A DNA stretch of 15,891 bases from Flavobacterium psychrophilum (GTDB lineage Bacteria > Bacteroidota > Bacteroidia > Flavobacteriales > Flavobacteriaceae): assembly GCA_945866505.1 (NCBI GenBank), contig CAMBHH010000073.1, forward strand, positions 1 to 15,891. The letters are read 5' to 3'. The translations under genes and the position numbers were made by a program. Positions 7,876-15,762 of the stretch are shown piece by piece. The notes under the pieces were generated by a model. That model was not told where the DNA came from. It was given only the letters and a program-made list of their open reading frames with translations, and searched no databases. Numbering within the stretch: the first letter of the stretch is position 1; every line of letters starts with the position of its first letter.

Positions 7876-8325
7876 TTACGTTTTTTTAATTAATGTAGAA
7901 TGCAAGTGTTTTACTTTCCATTGTTTTTTTTGTTTGGATAGAATGACTGTTTCCAACCACTCTTTTGTGACTTCTTGACCATCCTTTGTTATTATAGAAC
8001 TTAGCCTGTATGTGAGCCAAGCAGTAGTTTTATCTGTTATGGTATTGATAAATTCAAAAGTATTAGTCCGCTTAAAATCAGTAGCCGTGTTTTGTGTGAT
8101 TGCTTTGCTAATCAAGGTGTCCAAATTCCAAATCTCCCCATATTCGTAGAATGTAATAGTTGTTGCGCAGTAGGTTTTCAAGCTTACAGAATCTCTCATA
8201 GATAAGGCTTCAAACATATTTATTACAGTTTGCTGTGCAATTTGCTGTTCTTTGGTGGTATTCTGTTGCGCCTTTACTACTGTTGAAGTAGAAAGTAAAA
8301 TGATGAGCAGTTTTAATATTCTCAT
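7876..8325 (-). CDS. Exported NTF2-like (DUF4440/SnoaL-type) small protein
   Basis: A 149-residue protein with a signal peptide of about 19 residues (ending VVKAQ). The mature part has the pattern of an NTF2-like alpha+beta fold: an N-terminal helix with QTVINMFEALSMRDSVSLKTYC, a strand with TITFYEYGEIWN, then strands FEFINTITDKTTAWLTYRLSSII and a closing WLETVILSKQKKQWKVKHLHSTLI. The final W-x-hydrophobic-x-H-x-HST arrangement is typical of DUF4440-type proteins. Such proteins range from small enzymes to ligand binders, and no function can be assigned. It sits 68 bases after the S9 peptidase and 10 bases before the AbgB-like gene, so it is probably made with them. A ligand-binding or accessory role for the hydrolases is pure inference. 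Its leader does not share the segment found in the three neighbouring genes. Confidence 0.8.
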   Translation of the reverse strand: MRILKLLIILLSTSTVVKAQQNTTKEQQIAQQTVINMFEALSMRDSVSLKTYCATTITFYEYGEIWNLDTLISKAITQNTATDFKRTNTFEFINTITDKTTAWLTYRLSSIITKDGQEVTKEWLETVILSKQKKQWKVKHLHSTLIKKT

Positions 8326-8393
8326 TATTTTTTTAATAGAGGTTAAAGATGTTTTTTTTTACTAAAAATTCAATTACCATTTTCCGTTAAATT

Positions 8394-10403
8394 TTACTTC
8401 AAATAGGTATTCAGCCAATTCAACCAATATTTAGGAGTCTCCATTTGGGTTACTGGATCTGTGGCATTGTGAGCAGGAATTGGCCAGCCAATAAATTTGG
8501 TAACCGTTCCGTTATCTATTAGAGTATGATACAATTTATAGGATTGCGTTACGGGAACTCTTGGGTCTCCGGTATTGGCTAAAATAAGCGTGGGGGCTTT
8601 TATGTTTTTGGCTTCGGTAATAGGGGATTGGTCTAGGTATTTTTTCATGGTATCACCTTGATACGGCGAACCACCAAACCTTCCTGCCCAACCTTTATTA
8701 AAATCACTAAAATTATACTGGTCTACCCAATCCGTAACTGCTGCTCCGGCAACTGCTGCTTTCCAACCACCATAATGCCCCGCTAACCAAACTGTCATAA
8801 AACCACCATACGACCAACCGCTAACTCCAATGTTATTGTTGTCAATCATTCCTGTAGCTTTTAGTTTTTCTACTCCTGCCATCACATCACGTCCTGGACC
8901 GGCACCTGCATCTTGCATTATAGCTAATTTATATTCGGCACCCAAATTATCACTTCCTCTATAATTGGGCTCAAAAACGAAATAGCCTTCGTTGGCCAAT
9001 ATTTGAGGAAATCTGGAAAATATTTCGACCGAGGCTGCATTTGGACCACCGTGAATCACCAAAACCAATGGATATTTTTTGCCTTTTTCGTAGTTGGCAG
9101 GATAAGTTACAATGCCACAATGTTTCAAGCCGTCATTTTCCCAACGGATAGTTTCGGTTTTGCCTAATGTCATTTTGCTTATTTCAGAATTATATTCAGT
9201 CAATTGAACTAATTTTGAACTGGTTGAAGCCATAAAATACAATTCGACAGGTTTATTAGGTTCCGAACCTGTAAAAGCAAAAGCACCCGTTTTGCTAACG
9301 GTAGCATCCAACCAAAAACCCCAAGATGGGCAAACGTTTCCTATATTGATTGGCATTGTTTTGCCCTCTAAATTCATAGTCCACATGGATGTTTTATTGT
9401 CGTTATGACCACCAACTAAAAAGCTTTTATTGTCGGGCATCCAAGCAGAAAGATACAAATCTCTGTTTAATTTTTCAGAAATAGCTTTGCCTTCACCACC
9501 ATTTGCATTGGTAATCCATAGTTCATTGATACTTTCAGTGATGCCTTCTTTTTTATACCAATAGGAAACCGTACTTCCATCGGGAGAAAAATTAGGATAG
9601 CCTTCCAATTTTGTTCTTGTAGTTAATGGTTTGTAGATTCCATCAGTAACGTTCAATATTTGTATAGTTCTTTGAAAACCATCACCAGAATAGGAAGTTG
9701 GTGCTTTAACAAACAAAAGCGTTTTCCCATCGGGCGACCACGAAAATGGCGAAGATGGTGCACTTGGTGGAATGACCAGTGGTAAACTCCAATCGCCATC
9801 TGTGAGTCTTTTATTTTCGGCTGTAGTTGAGTTGGCTAACCAAATATGTGCTGGTTGGGGTTGGCTGCCCACAAACATATCGTTGTTGGTTATTTCAAAT
9901 GCGGTAAAACCTTTTTCGATTTCGGCTTTGTTTTTTGGTTCATTCGAAGTTGCATAAGCAATATCTATCGAGTTTGGACTCCACGCAAAATGTTGCACGC
10001 CTTTTGGAGCTTTGGTTATTTGCTTTGCTTCACCACCTTGCATCGATAGAACAAAGATTTGATTGGAAGCGTCTTTAGCCAATCCAGCTTTGGAAATAAA
10101 AGCCAACTGCTCACCATTAGGAGACCAACGTGGACTAGAAACACTAATCCTTTCACTGGTGAGTACGCTCTTTTTGCTCGAAGCAACATCAACCAAAACT
10201 AATTCAGCATTGTAGCGATTGTTAACGTAATCGGGTCTTGAAACCACAATGACGATGCTTTTTCCATTAGGCGAAATTTGTGGGTCGGAGATGTTTACAA
10301 ATTTAGCATAGTCAGCTAATTCAAATTTCTTTTGTGCCAAAAGAGGAAAAGAAAATAGATTTATCAATGTGATAAATAGGAGGATTGTTTTTTTTGTTTT
10401 CAT
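8394..10403 (-). CDS. S9 family serine peptidase (acylaminoacyl-peptidase / dipeptidyl aminopeptidase-like)
   Basis: A 669-residue exported prolyl-oligopeptidase-fold enzyme. Signal peptide residues 1-24 (FITLINLFSFPLLAQ). Residues about 30-390 form a beta-propeller with repeated PD40-like motifs (ISPNGKSIVIV, WSPNGEQLAFIS, WSPNSIDIAYA, WSPDGKTLLFV, FSPDGSTVSYW, WMPDNKSFLVG). The C-terminal alpha/beta-hydrolase domain begins near 410 (LVLVIHGGP) and holds the triad: Ser531 in GWSYGG, Asp613 in NTGDPRVP, His645 in PIPAHNATDP. These enzymes remove dipeptides or blocked N-terminal residues from short peptides. With a periplasmic location it could feed the M20 enzymes downstream. It follows the GNAT gene by 172 bases, so it may begin its own transcript, but I found no convincing promoter box there. 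Its leader segment is nearly identical to that of the AbgB-like gene. Confidence 0.94.
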   Translation of the reverse strand: MKTKKTILLFITLINLFSFPLLAQKKFELADYAKFVNISDPQISPNGKSIVIVVSRPDYVNNRYNAELVLVDVASSKKSVLTSERISVSSPRWSPNGEQLAFISKAGLAKDASNQIFVLSMQGGEAKQITKAPKGVQHFAWSPNSIDIAYATSNEPKNKAEIEKGFTAFEITNNDMFVGSQPQPAHIWLANSTTAENKRLTDGDWSLPLVIPPSAPSSPFSWSPDGKTLLFVKAPTSYSGDGFQRTIQILNVTDGIYKPLTTRTKLEGYPNFSPDGSTVSYWYKKEGITESINELWITNANGGEGKAISEKLNRDLYLSAWMPDNKSFLVGGHNDNKTSMWTMNLEGKTMPINIGNVCPSWGFWLDATVSKTGAFAFTGSEPNKPVELYFMASTSSKLVQLTEYNSEISKMTLGKTETIRWENDGLKHCGIVTYPANYEKGKKYPLVLVIHGGPNAASVEIFSRFPQILANEGYFVFEPNYRGSDNLGAEYKLAIMQDAGAGPGRDVMAGVEKLKATGMIDNNNIGVSGWSYGGFMTVWLAGHYGGWKAAVAGAAVTDWVDQYNFSDFNKGWAGRFGGSPYQGDTMKKYLDQSPITEAKNIKAPTLILANTGDPRVPVTQSYKLYHTLIDNGTVTKFIGWPIPAHNATDPVTQMETPKYWLNWLNTYLK
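10332..10385 (-). repeat. Shared signal-peptide coding segment, copy 1
   Basis: 54 bases of the S9 peptidase gene, codons 7-24. It is 50/54 identical to the AbgB-like gene leader (7800-7853) and 45/54 to the M20D-type gene leader (6273-6326), counted by hand. The proteins downstream belong to unrelated folds. Confidence 0.85.
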
Positions 10404-10575
10404 TATTTTACAATTTGATTTTAATTGTTCCGAAATTTAACTTCTAGAGAACTTAGCTTTAGGGTTAATTATTGGTAGCAAGATAGTTATAAATTACAAA
10501 TTTGACACGTAGGGACAATATTCAGATTTTATTGGACAAAAATGATTTTGATTATTGAATTTTTTTGCAAAAATA

Positions 10576-11100
10576 TTACAACAAATCAATTTCCATAAAT
10601 AATAAATACTTTCTAAATTCCTCGGGAATTTCGACTTCGGGATATACTGAAATGGCTGTAAAACCAAAGCTTCGATAAAGTGAATGAGCAGCCTCCATAA
10701 ATTTTGGGCTATCCAGTCGCACTTTCTTGTAACCTGACTCTTTTGCAGCGTTTAATAATCCTTGAAGAATGGCTCTTCCAGCGCCAATCTTTCTGAAAGA
10801 AGGATCAACATACATTCGTTTGATTTCACCAATTTCGTTATTAATGCTTTTGAGACAGCCTATTCCGCAAGCTTTATTATCAATGAAAGCCAATATTAAA
10901 CGTCCATTGGGTGGTAGAAATTTGTCTATGTTTTTAATGTCATCTTTAATTGCTTCTTCTGGATTATGCGGATGCACGCCATAAAGCAATTGCATTTTGT
11001 TGTTTCCCCAAGTCAGATAATCGGTCCATAATAGTTTGATGCAATCAATATCATTGGGAAGTTTGGCTTCGCGAATTTCAATAGTAGAATCAGTATTCAT
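10576..11100 (-). CDS. GNAT family N-acetyltransferase
   Basis: A 174-residue cytoplasmic acetyltransferase, usual size for a single GNAT domain, with no signal peptide. Acetyl-CoA-binding motif A is clear: IKRMYVDPSFRKIGAGRAILQGLL, with the R-x-x-G-x-G/A pyrophosphate loop as RKIGAGR. Motif B follows as AAHSLYRSFGFTAI, typical of the family C-terminus. The reaction is transfer of an acetyl group from acetyl-CoA to an amine; the acceptor is unknown. The ATG is 3 bases after the stop of the M14 gene, so translation is probably coupled. Placement between exported peptidases suggests, as inference only, an acceptor derived from imported amino acids or peptides, or plain co-transcription with no functional link. 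It is the only soluble cytoplasmic enzyme in the - strand group. Confidence 0.9.
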   Translation of the reverse strand: MNTDSTIEIREAKLPNDIDCIKLLWTDYLTWGNNKMQLLYGVHPHNPEEAIKDDIKNIDKFLPPNGRLILAFIDNKACGIGCLKSINNEIGEIKRMYVDPSFRKIGAGRAILQGLLNAAKESGYKKVRLDSPKFMEAAHSLYRSFGFTAISVYPEVEIPEEFRKYLLFMEIDLL

Positions 11101-11103
11101 AGG

Positions 11104-13008
11104 TTATCTGTTTGTAATTAATGGTTTTATTTGTAAATTTCGCCCAACGGGATATAATAAATAACGTTCATCATAATATTTTGTTTTGCTGTAAAACCAA
11201 GTATAAATAGCATTTGGGTCATTTGCAAAAACAGGATCCGCAGCTTTCTTATAATTAAATTCCTTTTGCAATTCAGGTGATTCTTCTAGCATTTTTATCA
11301 TTGTGGGTTCCATAACGTAGGCTTCTATGTATTCAGTTCGTTGAAAGATTTGGTTGAAAAACCCCCAACTTATAAAAGAATCCGGTGATTTTGGTTCTAA
11401 TAAAATCATCGCCAGATCGCCCAACGGCTGGTCTGTTGAAATATAAACTGAACCGGCAGCAAATAATTGTTTTCTGGTTTCTGGAATTGGTGTTCCTGTT
11501 ACTTGCATATGACCTTCGAAAGGAAGCGGTTTGCCATTATCATTTTGGAATTTTGCCTCTTGAATTCGGTACATTTCAACGGTTACTTCTTTTGATTCTT
11601 TTAGAATTTCCATTTGAATTCCATGCAATTTTAATCTGCTAATAACTTCATCACAAGAAGCTGGAACAAAATAACCTTTTGGTCGAGTGATAAAATCTGT
11701 TGGTTCAGTTCCTTTAAAATTCGCGATGGTTTGGGTTATTGGTTTGCCTGTCCATTGCACATAATCGGAATTGGTTACGGTCGATTTTACTACTTTTGAT
11801 TCAATGCCTAACAGTTTCAAACTGTCGGGCCCCACTGCAGCTGTTTCCTTTTTAAGCAAACTTGATTCTTCTCCAAAAGATACCGAATTTTTCATTTGTG
11901 GTATTTTCCATTTTAATGGAATTTTTGATTCTCTTCGGGCTTTATCGGTTACAGAACTTTCTCTGAGTGATTTTCCATCTGTAGCCAATAATTTTAAAGT
12001 ACTTTCTAACAATACATACGTTCCCAAAACTCTTTGCTTGAATGGTTTTAATGAATGGTTTTCTACAAGAATACTGGCCAAATGTCTCACGTCACCATAA
12101 GCATCAGAAAATCGGGGTTCTCCCATTGTAAGCATTGTACCCTGCGAAAAATCTCTATCATTTACTGCAAATAATAATTGCCCAGGAATGTGTCCGTTTG
12201 CTTCTAATTCTTTGTCAGCATACCTTTTATAGTTTGTGGCTAACCAATTGGAATTCGATTTCGAATTACCTTGTTTTTCCAATCCACCGAAAGTAATGTC
12301 GTATTGATAATCCACACCATCGGTAACGTGAATGTCCATATAAAGCAGCGGGTCGTAATCATTTATCACCTTAATCACAGCTCTTATTTCGTTGGTGTCT
12401 ATTTTTGCATAATCCCTGTTGAGGTTCAAATTCTGTGAGTTGGTTCTCCAACCCATATTCTGAGGACCTCTTTGGTTAGGTCGGTTAAAAGAAGAACTGC
12501 GTTCGTGTCCGTCCACATTCAGGATTGGAATGAAAAGAAAATTCACTTTGTCGAGTAGTTGCTTTTTATTGCCAAAAGCAATATCACGTAACAACATCAT
12601 TCCAGCATCTTTGCCATCAATTTCCCCCGAATGAATTCCAGCTTGAACGAGTAGCAACGGTTTTGTTGATTGCTTTAATGCCGTTGCTGTAACCGTTTTT
12701 TCTGTTGACGCAATAATCATAAAAATATCCCTTTCTTCAGGGCTTTTGCCAATTGAAATCATTGATAATACTGGCGAATCATCGGCTAACTTTTTTAACC
12801 AACTCATCGTTTCGTTATAAGTTGGTGTAGTTGCAAAATCTGATTTTTCGGTCGGAGTGATCCAAGGATTGGAGGATTTAGCGATTAATGATTCGCTTTT
12901 TCCATGCCATTCCCGCACTGGAGGAAGAATGGATTGAGCTGATACTAGTGCTACAGTAAATACCAAAATGACTACTAATCTAGAACGTAATTTAATGTGC
13001 AAAAACAT
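11104..13008 (-). CDS. M14 family zinc metallocarboxypeptidase
   Basis: A 634-residue exported peptidase with a signal peptide of about 25 residues (LVVILVFTVALVSAQS). The M14 catalytic domain spans roughly 60-345. The zinc ligands are His126 and Glu129 in AGIHSGEIDGKD and His227 in YMDIHVTDG. The substrate-binding Asn-Arg pair is seen in LNLNRDY (Arg198), and Glu316 in ILVENHSLK is the likely catalytic general base. These follow the M14 order H-x-x-E ... NR ... H ... E. A C-terminal region of about 280 residues has no motif I can name. Members remove C-terminal residues from peptides, and some relatives act on cell-wall peptides. Periplasmic or outer-membrane-associated location is expected; no T9SS domain is visible. 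It precedes the GNAT gene by 3 bases and follows the YfcC gene by 281 bases, with a hairpin between, so it may have its own transcript. Confidence 0.9.
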   Translation of the reverse strand: MFLHIKLRSRLVVILVFTVALVSAQSILPPVREWHGKSESLIAKSSNPWITPTEKSDFATTPTYNETMSWLKKLADDSPVLSMISIGKSPEERDIFMIIASTEKTVTATALKQSTKPLLLVQAGIHSGEIDGKDAGMMLLRDIAFGNKKQLLDKVNFLFIPILNVDGHERSSSFNRPNQRGPQNMGWRTNSQNLNLNRDYAKIDTNEIRAVIKVINDYDPLLYMDIHVTDGVDYQYDITFGGLEKQGNSKSNSNWLATNYKRYADKELEANGHIPGQLLFAVNDRDFSQGTMLTMGEPRFSDAYGDVRHLASILVENHSLKPFKQRVLGTYVLLESTLKLLATDGKSLRESSVTDKARRESKIPLKWKIPQMKNSVSFGEESSLLKKETAAVGPDSLKLLGIESKVVKSTVTNSDYVQWTGKPITQTIANFKGTEPTDFITRPKGYFVPASCDEVISRLKLHGIQMEILKESKEVTVEMYRIQEAKFQNDNGKPLPFEGHMQVTGTPIPETRKQLFAAGSVYISTDQPLGDLAMILLEPKSPDSFISWGFFNQIFQRTEYIEAYVMEPTMIKMLEESPELQKEFNYKKAADPVFANDPNAIYTWFYSKTKYYDERYLLYPVGRNLQIKPLITNR

Positions 13009-13100
13009 ATTTATATTATTAGTGGATTTATTATCGGGTGTACCATCAAGGATTTTTCTTAAACCTTTTTTTGATGAAGTAAAGAAAAGAAAAAATTATA

Positions 13101-13140
13101 AAAAAAACCGGAAAAACTGTTTAGTACCTCTCGGTACAAA
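13101..13140 (-). terminator. Candidate terminator/attenuator hairpin after the YfcC gene
   Basis: On the - strand GTACC-GAGA-GGTAC forms a 5-bp stem with a GNRA tetraloop (13124-13137), extended past one mismatch by two A-T pairs. It is followed by a short U run (13116-13112) and, after CCGG, a longer U8 tract (13108-13101). The position between the YfcC stop and the M14 start fits a terminator or attenuator. The same palindrome could be a regulator binding site instead. Confidence 0.4.
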
Positions 13141-13141
13141 T

Positions 13142-13205
13142 GAGAAAGTAAGCAAACAATAGCTATTACATAAAGTCAATTTATGTTAACGAACATTACT
13201 TTCTC
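13142..13205. other. Nested inverted repeats (possible structured RNA or operator)
   Basis: Outer 10-base arms GAGAAAGTAA (13142-13151) and TTACTTTCTC (13196-13205) enclose inner 7-base arms ACATAAA (13168-13174) and TTTATGT (13180-13186) around a 5-base loop. Read on the + strand, a T10 run follows at 13214-13223. No gene on the + strand explains it. The 281-base gap 13009-13289 otherwise holds AT-rich sequence without a recognised promoter. Confidence 0.45.
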
Positions 13206-13289
13206 GTTCTAGATTTTTTTTTTGAAATTGGATTCATATCGTTTCAATTTAATTTTTAAAAAGAAACTATTTTTGCATTGCAATAGTTT

Positions 13290-14783
13290 TCAATAAACAG
13301 AAATAGATAAAAAAAACATTGCAATTAATCCTAATACAAGTACTAAGGGCCAAACAAATTTTAGCCATTTGTCAAATCCTATTTTTGCGATGCCCAATGT
13401 TGCTAATACTAATCCGGTAGGATTGATTATGTTAAATATTCCCATTCCAGATAAATAAGCATTCACAATTATTTCTCTGCCAATGCCGACTGTATCAGCT
13501 AGTGGAGACATAATTGGCATTGATAACACAGCCATTCCTGACGATGAAGGAATGAAAAATGACAAACCATTATAGATAAAAAATAGCGAGTTTACAAATA
13601 CTCCTTTGTTCATCCCTTCGGTAATAGCGCTCGTATTATAAAGAACGGTATCACTAATGCATCCATCTTTCATAAGGATGGAAATTCCTCTGGCAATGCC
13701 AACAATGAAGGCAACTCCCAATAATTCTCCAGCTCCTTTTGAAAATGCATTCACAAAGTCACTTTCGTTAATTTTGGCAACAAAACCTATTAGTAAGGCG
13801 CCAACTAAAAACACAGAAGCCATCTCTGTAAACCACCAATCTAGCATAGAAACACCAACAACCATTACGATAAAACTAGTCGAAAACAGAAACAATATTA
13901 TTCTAAGTTTAAGATTCAATTTTGTAATCTTGGTTTCTGAAACAGTACCAAATATTTTTTTCATTTCTTCTTTTTGATCAAAAATAATAGATTTTGTAGC
14001 GTCATTTTCAACTCGTTTTGCATAACGAAGAATATAAATAATGGAAATTGTGATACAAACACAAAACATCAGTACTCTGCCATAAAGGCCTGTTGTCCAA
14101 TTGATACCAGCTGCATCCGAAGCGATGATAGCTGCAAATGGGTTGGTAGTGGAACACATTGAACCAACTGATGAACCCAAGAAAACACAAGCTATTCCGA
14201 CCATCGCATCATATTTAGCGGCGATAAAAACAGGAATTAAAATCGGAATAAATGCTAAAGTTTCTTCGGCAAAACCAAAAGTAGTTCCGCCTAAAGCGAC
14301 TAATGAAGTTGTAAGTATTATCAAAATATATTCTCTCCCTTTAAGAACACTGGACATCCATACAATTCCGGCCTCAAAAGCGCCCGTAAGATTCATTATT
14401 CCGATTAATCCACCAATGAAAAGAACGAGAAAGATAACATCGGCAGCTTCAATTATTCCTTTTATAGGAGATTGCACAAACTCTAAAAAACCTTGCGGAT
14501 TGGCTTGCACTTTTTCATACGTGTCAGGAATGCTAATGGGTTTATAAATCGCTCCATTGGTGAAATTTTCGAGTGGTATTTTAATGTTCAGTTGATCTAG
14601 CGATTTTTGATTTGCAGGAACAGCAGTCTTGTTTCCCTTGCTGTCAATTATGAAGGTGTTGTCTGATTTATTATAAATTAAACTATCATATTTCCCTGAT
14701 GGAATGACCCAAGTTAATAACGCAACAAAAGCAGCTATCACTATTAAAATAGTTTGTGCGGAAGGAAATTTTCTTTTTTTCAT
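13290..14783 (-). CDS. YfcC-family membrane transporter (DcuC/AbgT-related ion transporter superfamily)
   Basis: A 497-residue polytopic inner-membrane protein. It starts with a short basic end and TM1 (QTILIVIAAFVALLTWVIPSGKY, about 9-30), then a periplasmic-type loop to about residue 105, followed by roughly ten more hydrophobic segments. Two re-entrant-loop signatures typical of this superfamily are visible: GGTTFGFAEET with GSMCSTTNPFAA in the first half, and NGLSFFIPSSSG with NIINPTG in the second, consistent with the inverted-repeat architecture. Family members are annotated as C4-dicarboxylate carriers or basic amino-acid/dipeptide transporters, and the related AbgT carries aminobenzoyl-glutamate. 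The actual substrate is not readable from sequence. Location upstream of the exported peptidases and two M20 amidohydrolases, one AbgB-like, suggests uptake or exchange of an amino-acid or acyl-amino-acid product. The leader upstream is about 277 bases shared with the divergent Smr gene. Confidence 0.9.
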   Translation of the reverse strand: MKKRKFPSAQTILIVIAAFVALLTWVIPSGKYDSLIYNKSDNTFIIDSKGNKTAVPANQKSLDQLNIKIPLENFTNGAIYKPISIPDTYEKVQANPQGFLEFVQSPIKGIIEAADVIFLVLFIGGLIGIMNLTGAFEAGIVWMSSVLKGREYILIILTTSLVALGGTTFGFAEETLAFIPILIPVFIAAKYDAMVGIACVFLGSSVGSMCSTTNPFAAIIASDAAGINWTTGLYGRVLMFCVCITISIIYILRYAKRVENDATKSIIFDQKEEMKKIFGTVSETKITKLNLKLRIILFLFSTSFIVMVVGVSMLDWWFTEMASVFLVGALLIGFVAKINESDFVNAFSKGAGELLGVAFIVGIARGISILMKDGCISDTVLYNTSAITEGMNKGVFVNSLFFIYNGLSFFIPSSSGMAVLSMPIMSPLADTVGIGREIIVNAYLSGMGIFNIINPTGLVLATLGIAKIGFDKWLKFVWPLVLVLGLIAMFFLSISVY

Positions 14784-14897
14784 AGTTTAGATCGCTTCAT
14801 TGTGTAAATATAATTATTTCGTTTTCATTTTTAAATAACTTAACCATCATTTTTCCTTATGCTATTGATTATAATTTTTTAAAAATTTAGGGCTGGC

Positions 14898-14935
14898 GTC
14901 TTCTAAACTTTGAGTTACCAAGTTTTGTAGAAGAT
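14898..14935. other. Bulged inverted repeat in divergent intergenic region
   Basis: The arm 14898-14909 pairs with 14921-14935: eight pairs (one G-T), a 3-base TTG bulge at 14925-14927, then four more pairs, closing an 11-base loop. It lies in the 277-base region between the YfcC start and the Smr-domain gene and overlaps the possible -33 element of the + promoter, so it could be an operator or a leader hairpin of the YfcC transcript. Confidence 0.4.
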
Positions 14936-14957
14936 ACTATTTTATAAACTATATTTG
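14925..14957 (+). promoter_or_regulatory. Flavobacterial-type promoter for the Smr-domain gene
   Basis: A TTG at 14925-14927 and TATATTTG at 14950-14957 match the Bacteroidetes -33/-7 pattern TTG-N(17-23)-TAnnTTTG with a 22-base spacer. It would give a leader of about 95-100 bases before the ATG at 15061. A weaker TACTTTTG on the other strand (14988-14995) is 205 bases from the YfcC start but has a TTG only at a 27-base spacing. Confidence 0.5.
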
Positions 14958-15060
14958 AATACGGAAACTTTTTAATATTAATAAGAGCAAAAGTAATGAG
15001 GTTTGCTTTTGAATTTTATCCACAAAAACGCGAAGTAATAAACAAAAAATTAAAAGAAAA

Positions 15061-15612
15061 ATGTTCAATAAAGGAGATCAAGTTTCAGTTTTAGACGATG
15101 ATATAAATGGAGTGGTAGTAGCAATAAAAGGCAAGGAGATTACCATAGAAACTACCGATGGTTTTTCGATGACATATTTTGTCAACGAATTAATTAAAGT
15201 AAACTATTCCAGTAACTTAATGAATTCTATCAGAAGAATTAATGTAGCTGATATTGCCAAAGAAAAAGAAACTCCCAAACCAAGAAGTTTCGTTAAAGAA
15301 AAGAAAGATAAACGCGAAATTCCAGCTCCAGAATTTGATTTACATATCGAAAAATTAGTTCCCAACAAACGCGGAATGTCTAATTATGACATATTAACTT
15401 TACAGACAGAAACAGCAAAAAGACATATTGAATTTGCTATAAAAAATAGAATTCCAAAGATTATTTTTATACACGGAGTTGGTGAAGGAATATTAAAATC
15501 AGAGTTGGATTTTTTACTAGGACGTTATGAAAACATCGCTTTTCAAGATGGTAATTATCAGAAATACGGTCAAGGAGCTACCGAAGTTTTTATAAAACAA
15601 ACCAGTAAATAA
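15061..15612 (+). CDS. DUF2027/Smr domain-containing protein
   Basis: A 183-residue cytoplasmic protein. Residues 1-50 form a small beta domain (FNKGDQVSVLDDDINGVVVAIKG, then TTDGFSMTYFVNELIKV) as seen at the start of Bacteroidetes DUF2027 proteins. A charged, Lys/Glu/Pro-rich linker follows (about 65-90). The C-terminal Smr domain (about 90-180) shows both hallmark motifs: FDLHIEKL (Asp93-Leu94-His95) and the loop IHGVGEGILKSEL (His138-Gly139, Gly141, Gly143), ending in GQGATEVFI. Smr domains in MutS2 and stand-alone proteins bind and cleave or nick nucleic acids and act in ribosome rescue or DNA repair. The exact role of this stand-alone version is unknown. It is often misnamed as a mismatch-repair MutS protein; there is no ATPase domain here. 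It is transcribed away from YfcC and is probably unrelated to the peptidase cluster. Confidence 0.9.
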   Translation: MFNKGDQVSVLDDDINGVVVAIKGKEITIETTDGFSMTYFVNELIKVNYSSNLMNSIRRINVADIAKEKETPKPRSFVKEKKDKREIPAPEFDLHIEKLVPNKRGMSNYDILTLQTETAKRHIEFAIKNRIPKIIFIHGVGEGILKSELDFLLGRYENIAFQDGNYQKYGQGATEVFIKQTSK

Positions 15613-15762
15613 TTTGATTTTATGCTATTAATTCGAGTCGTAAACAAAAAATAAAACCTCAAATTCAAAAAAAAGACTTTCCTAATTAGAATGTTTTTTT
15701 GCGACAAGAGTGAATTAATTGGCGAAGTGATCGGGGTTAAATTAAGTTAAATTGTAGCAAAA

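Noticed and set aside
10404..10575. Promoter for the S9 gene in the 172-base gap after the GNAT gene
   Set aside because: The best - strand match is TAAATTTC, lacking the final G, and no TTG lies at the right distance.
12968..13162. 64-residue + strand frame overlapping the M14 start and running into the structured gap
   Set aside because: No recognisable domain, Lys/Asn-rich because of A-rich DNA, and its first part is antisense to the M14 signal peptide. I briefly considered a decayed TetR-type regulator starting at the ATG near 13140 but it hits a stop after three codons.
14101..14547. 148-residue frame antisense to the YfcC gene
   Set aside because: The sequence is the complement of a membrane-protein gene with strong motifs on the other strand; no family resemblance.
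15613..15762. Terminator between the Smr gene and the edge fragment
   Set aside because: Only the short CTAATTAG palindrome followed by T-rich sequence is seen; the stem is AT-only and too short to support.
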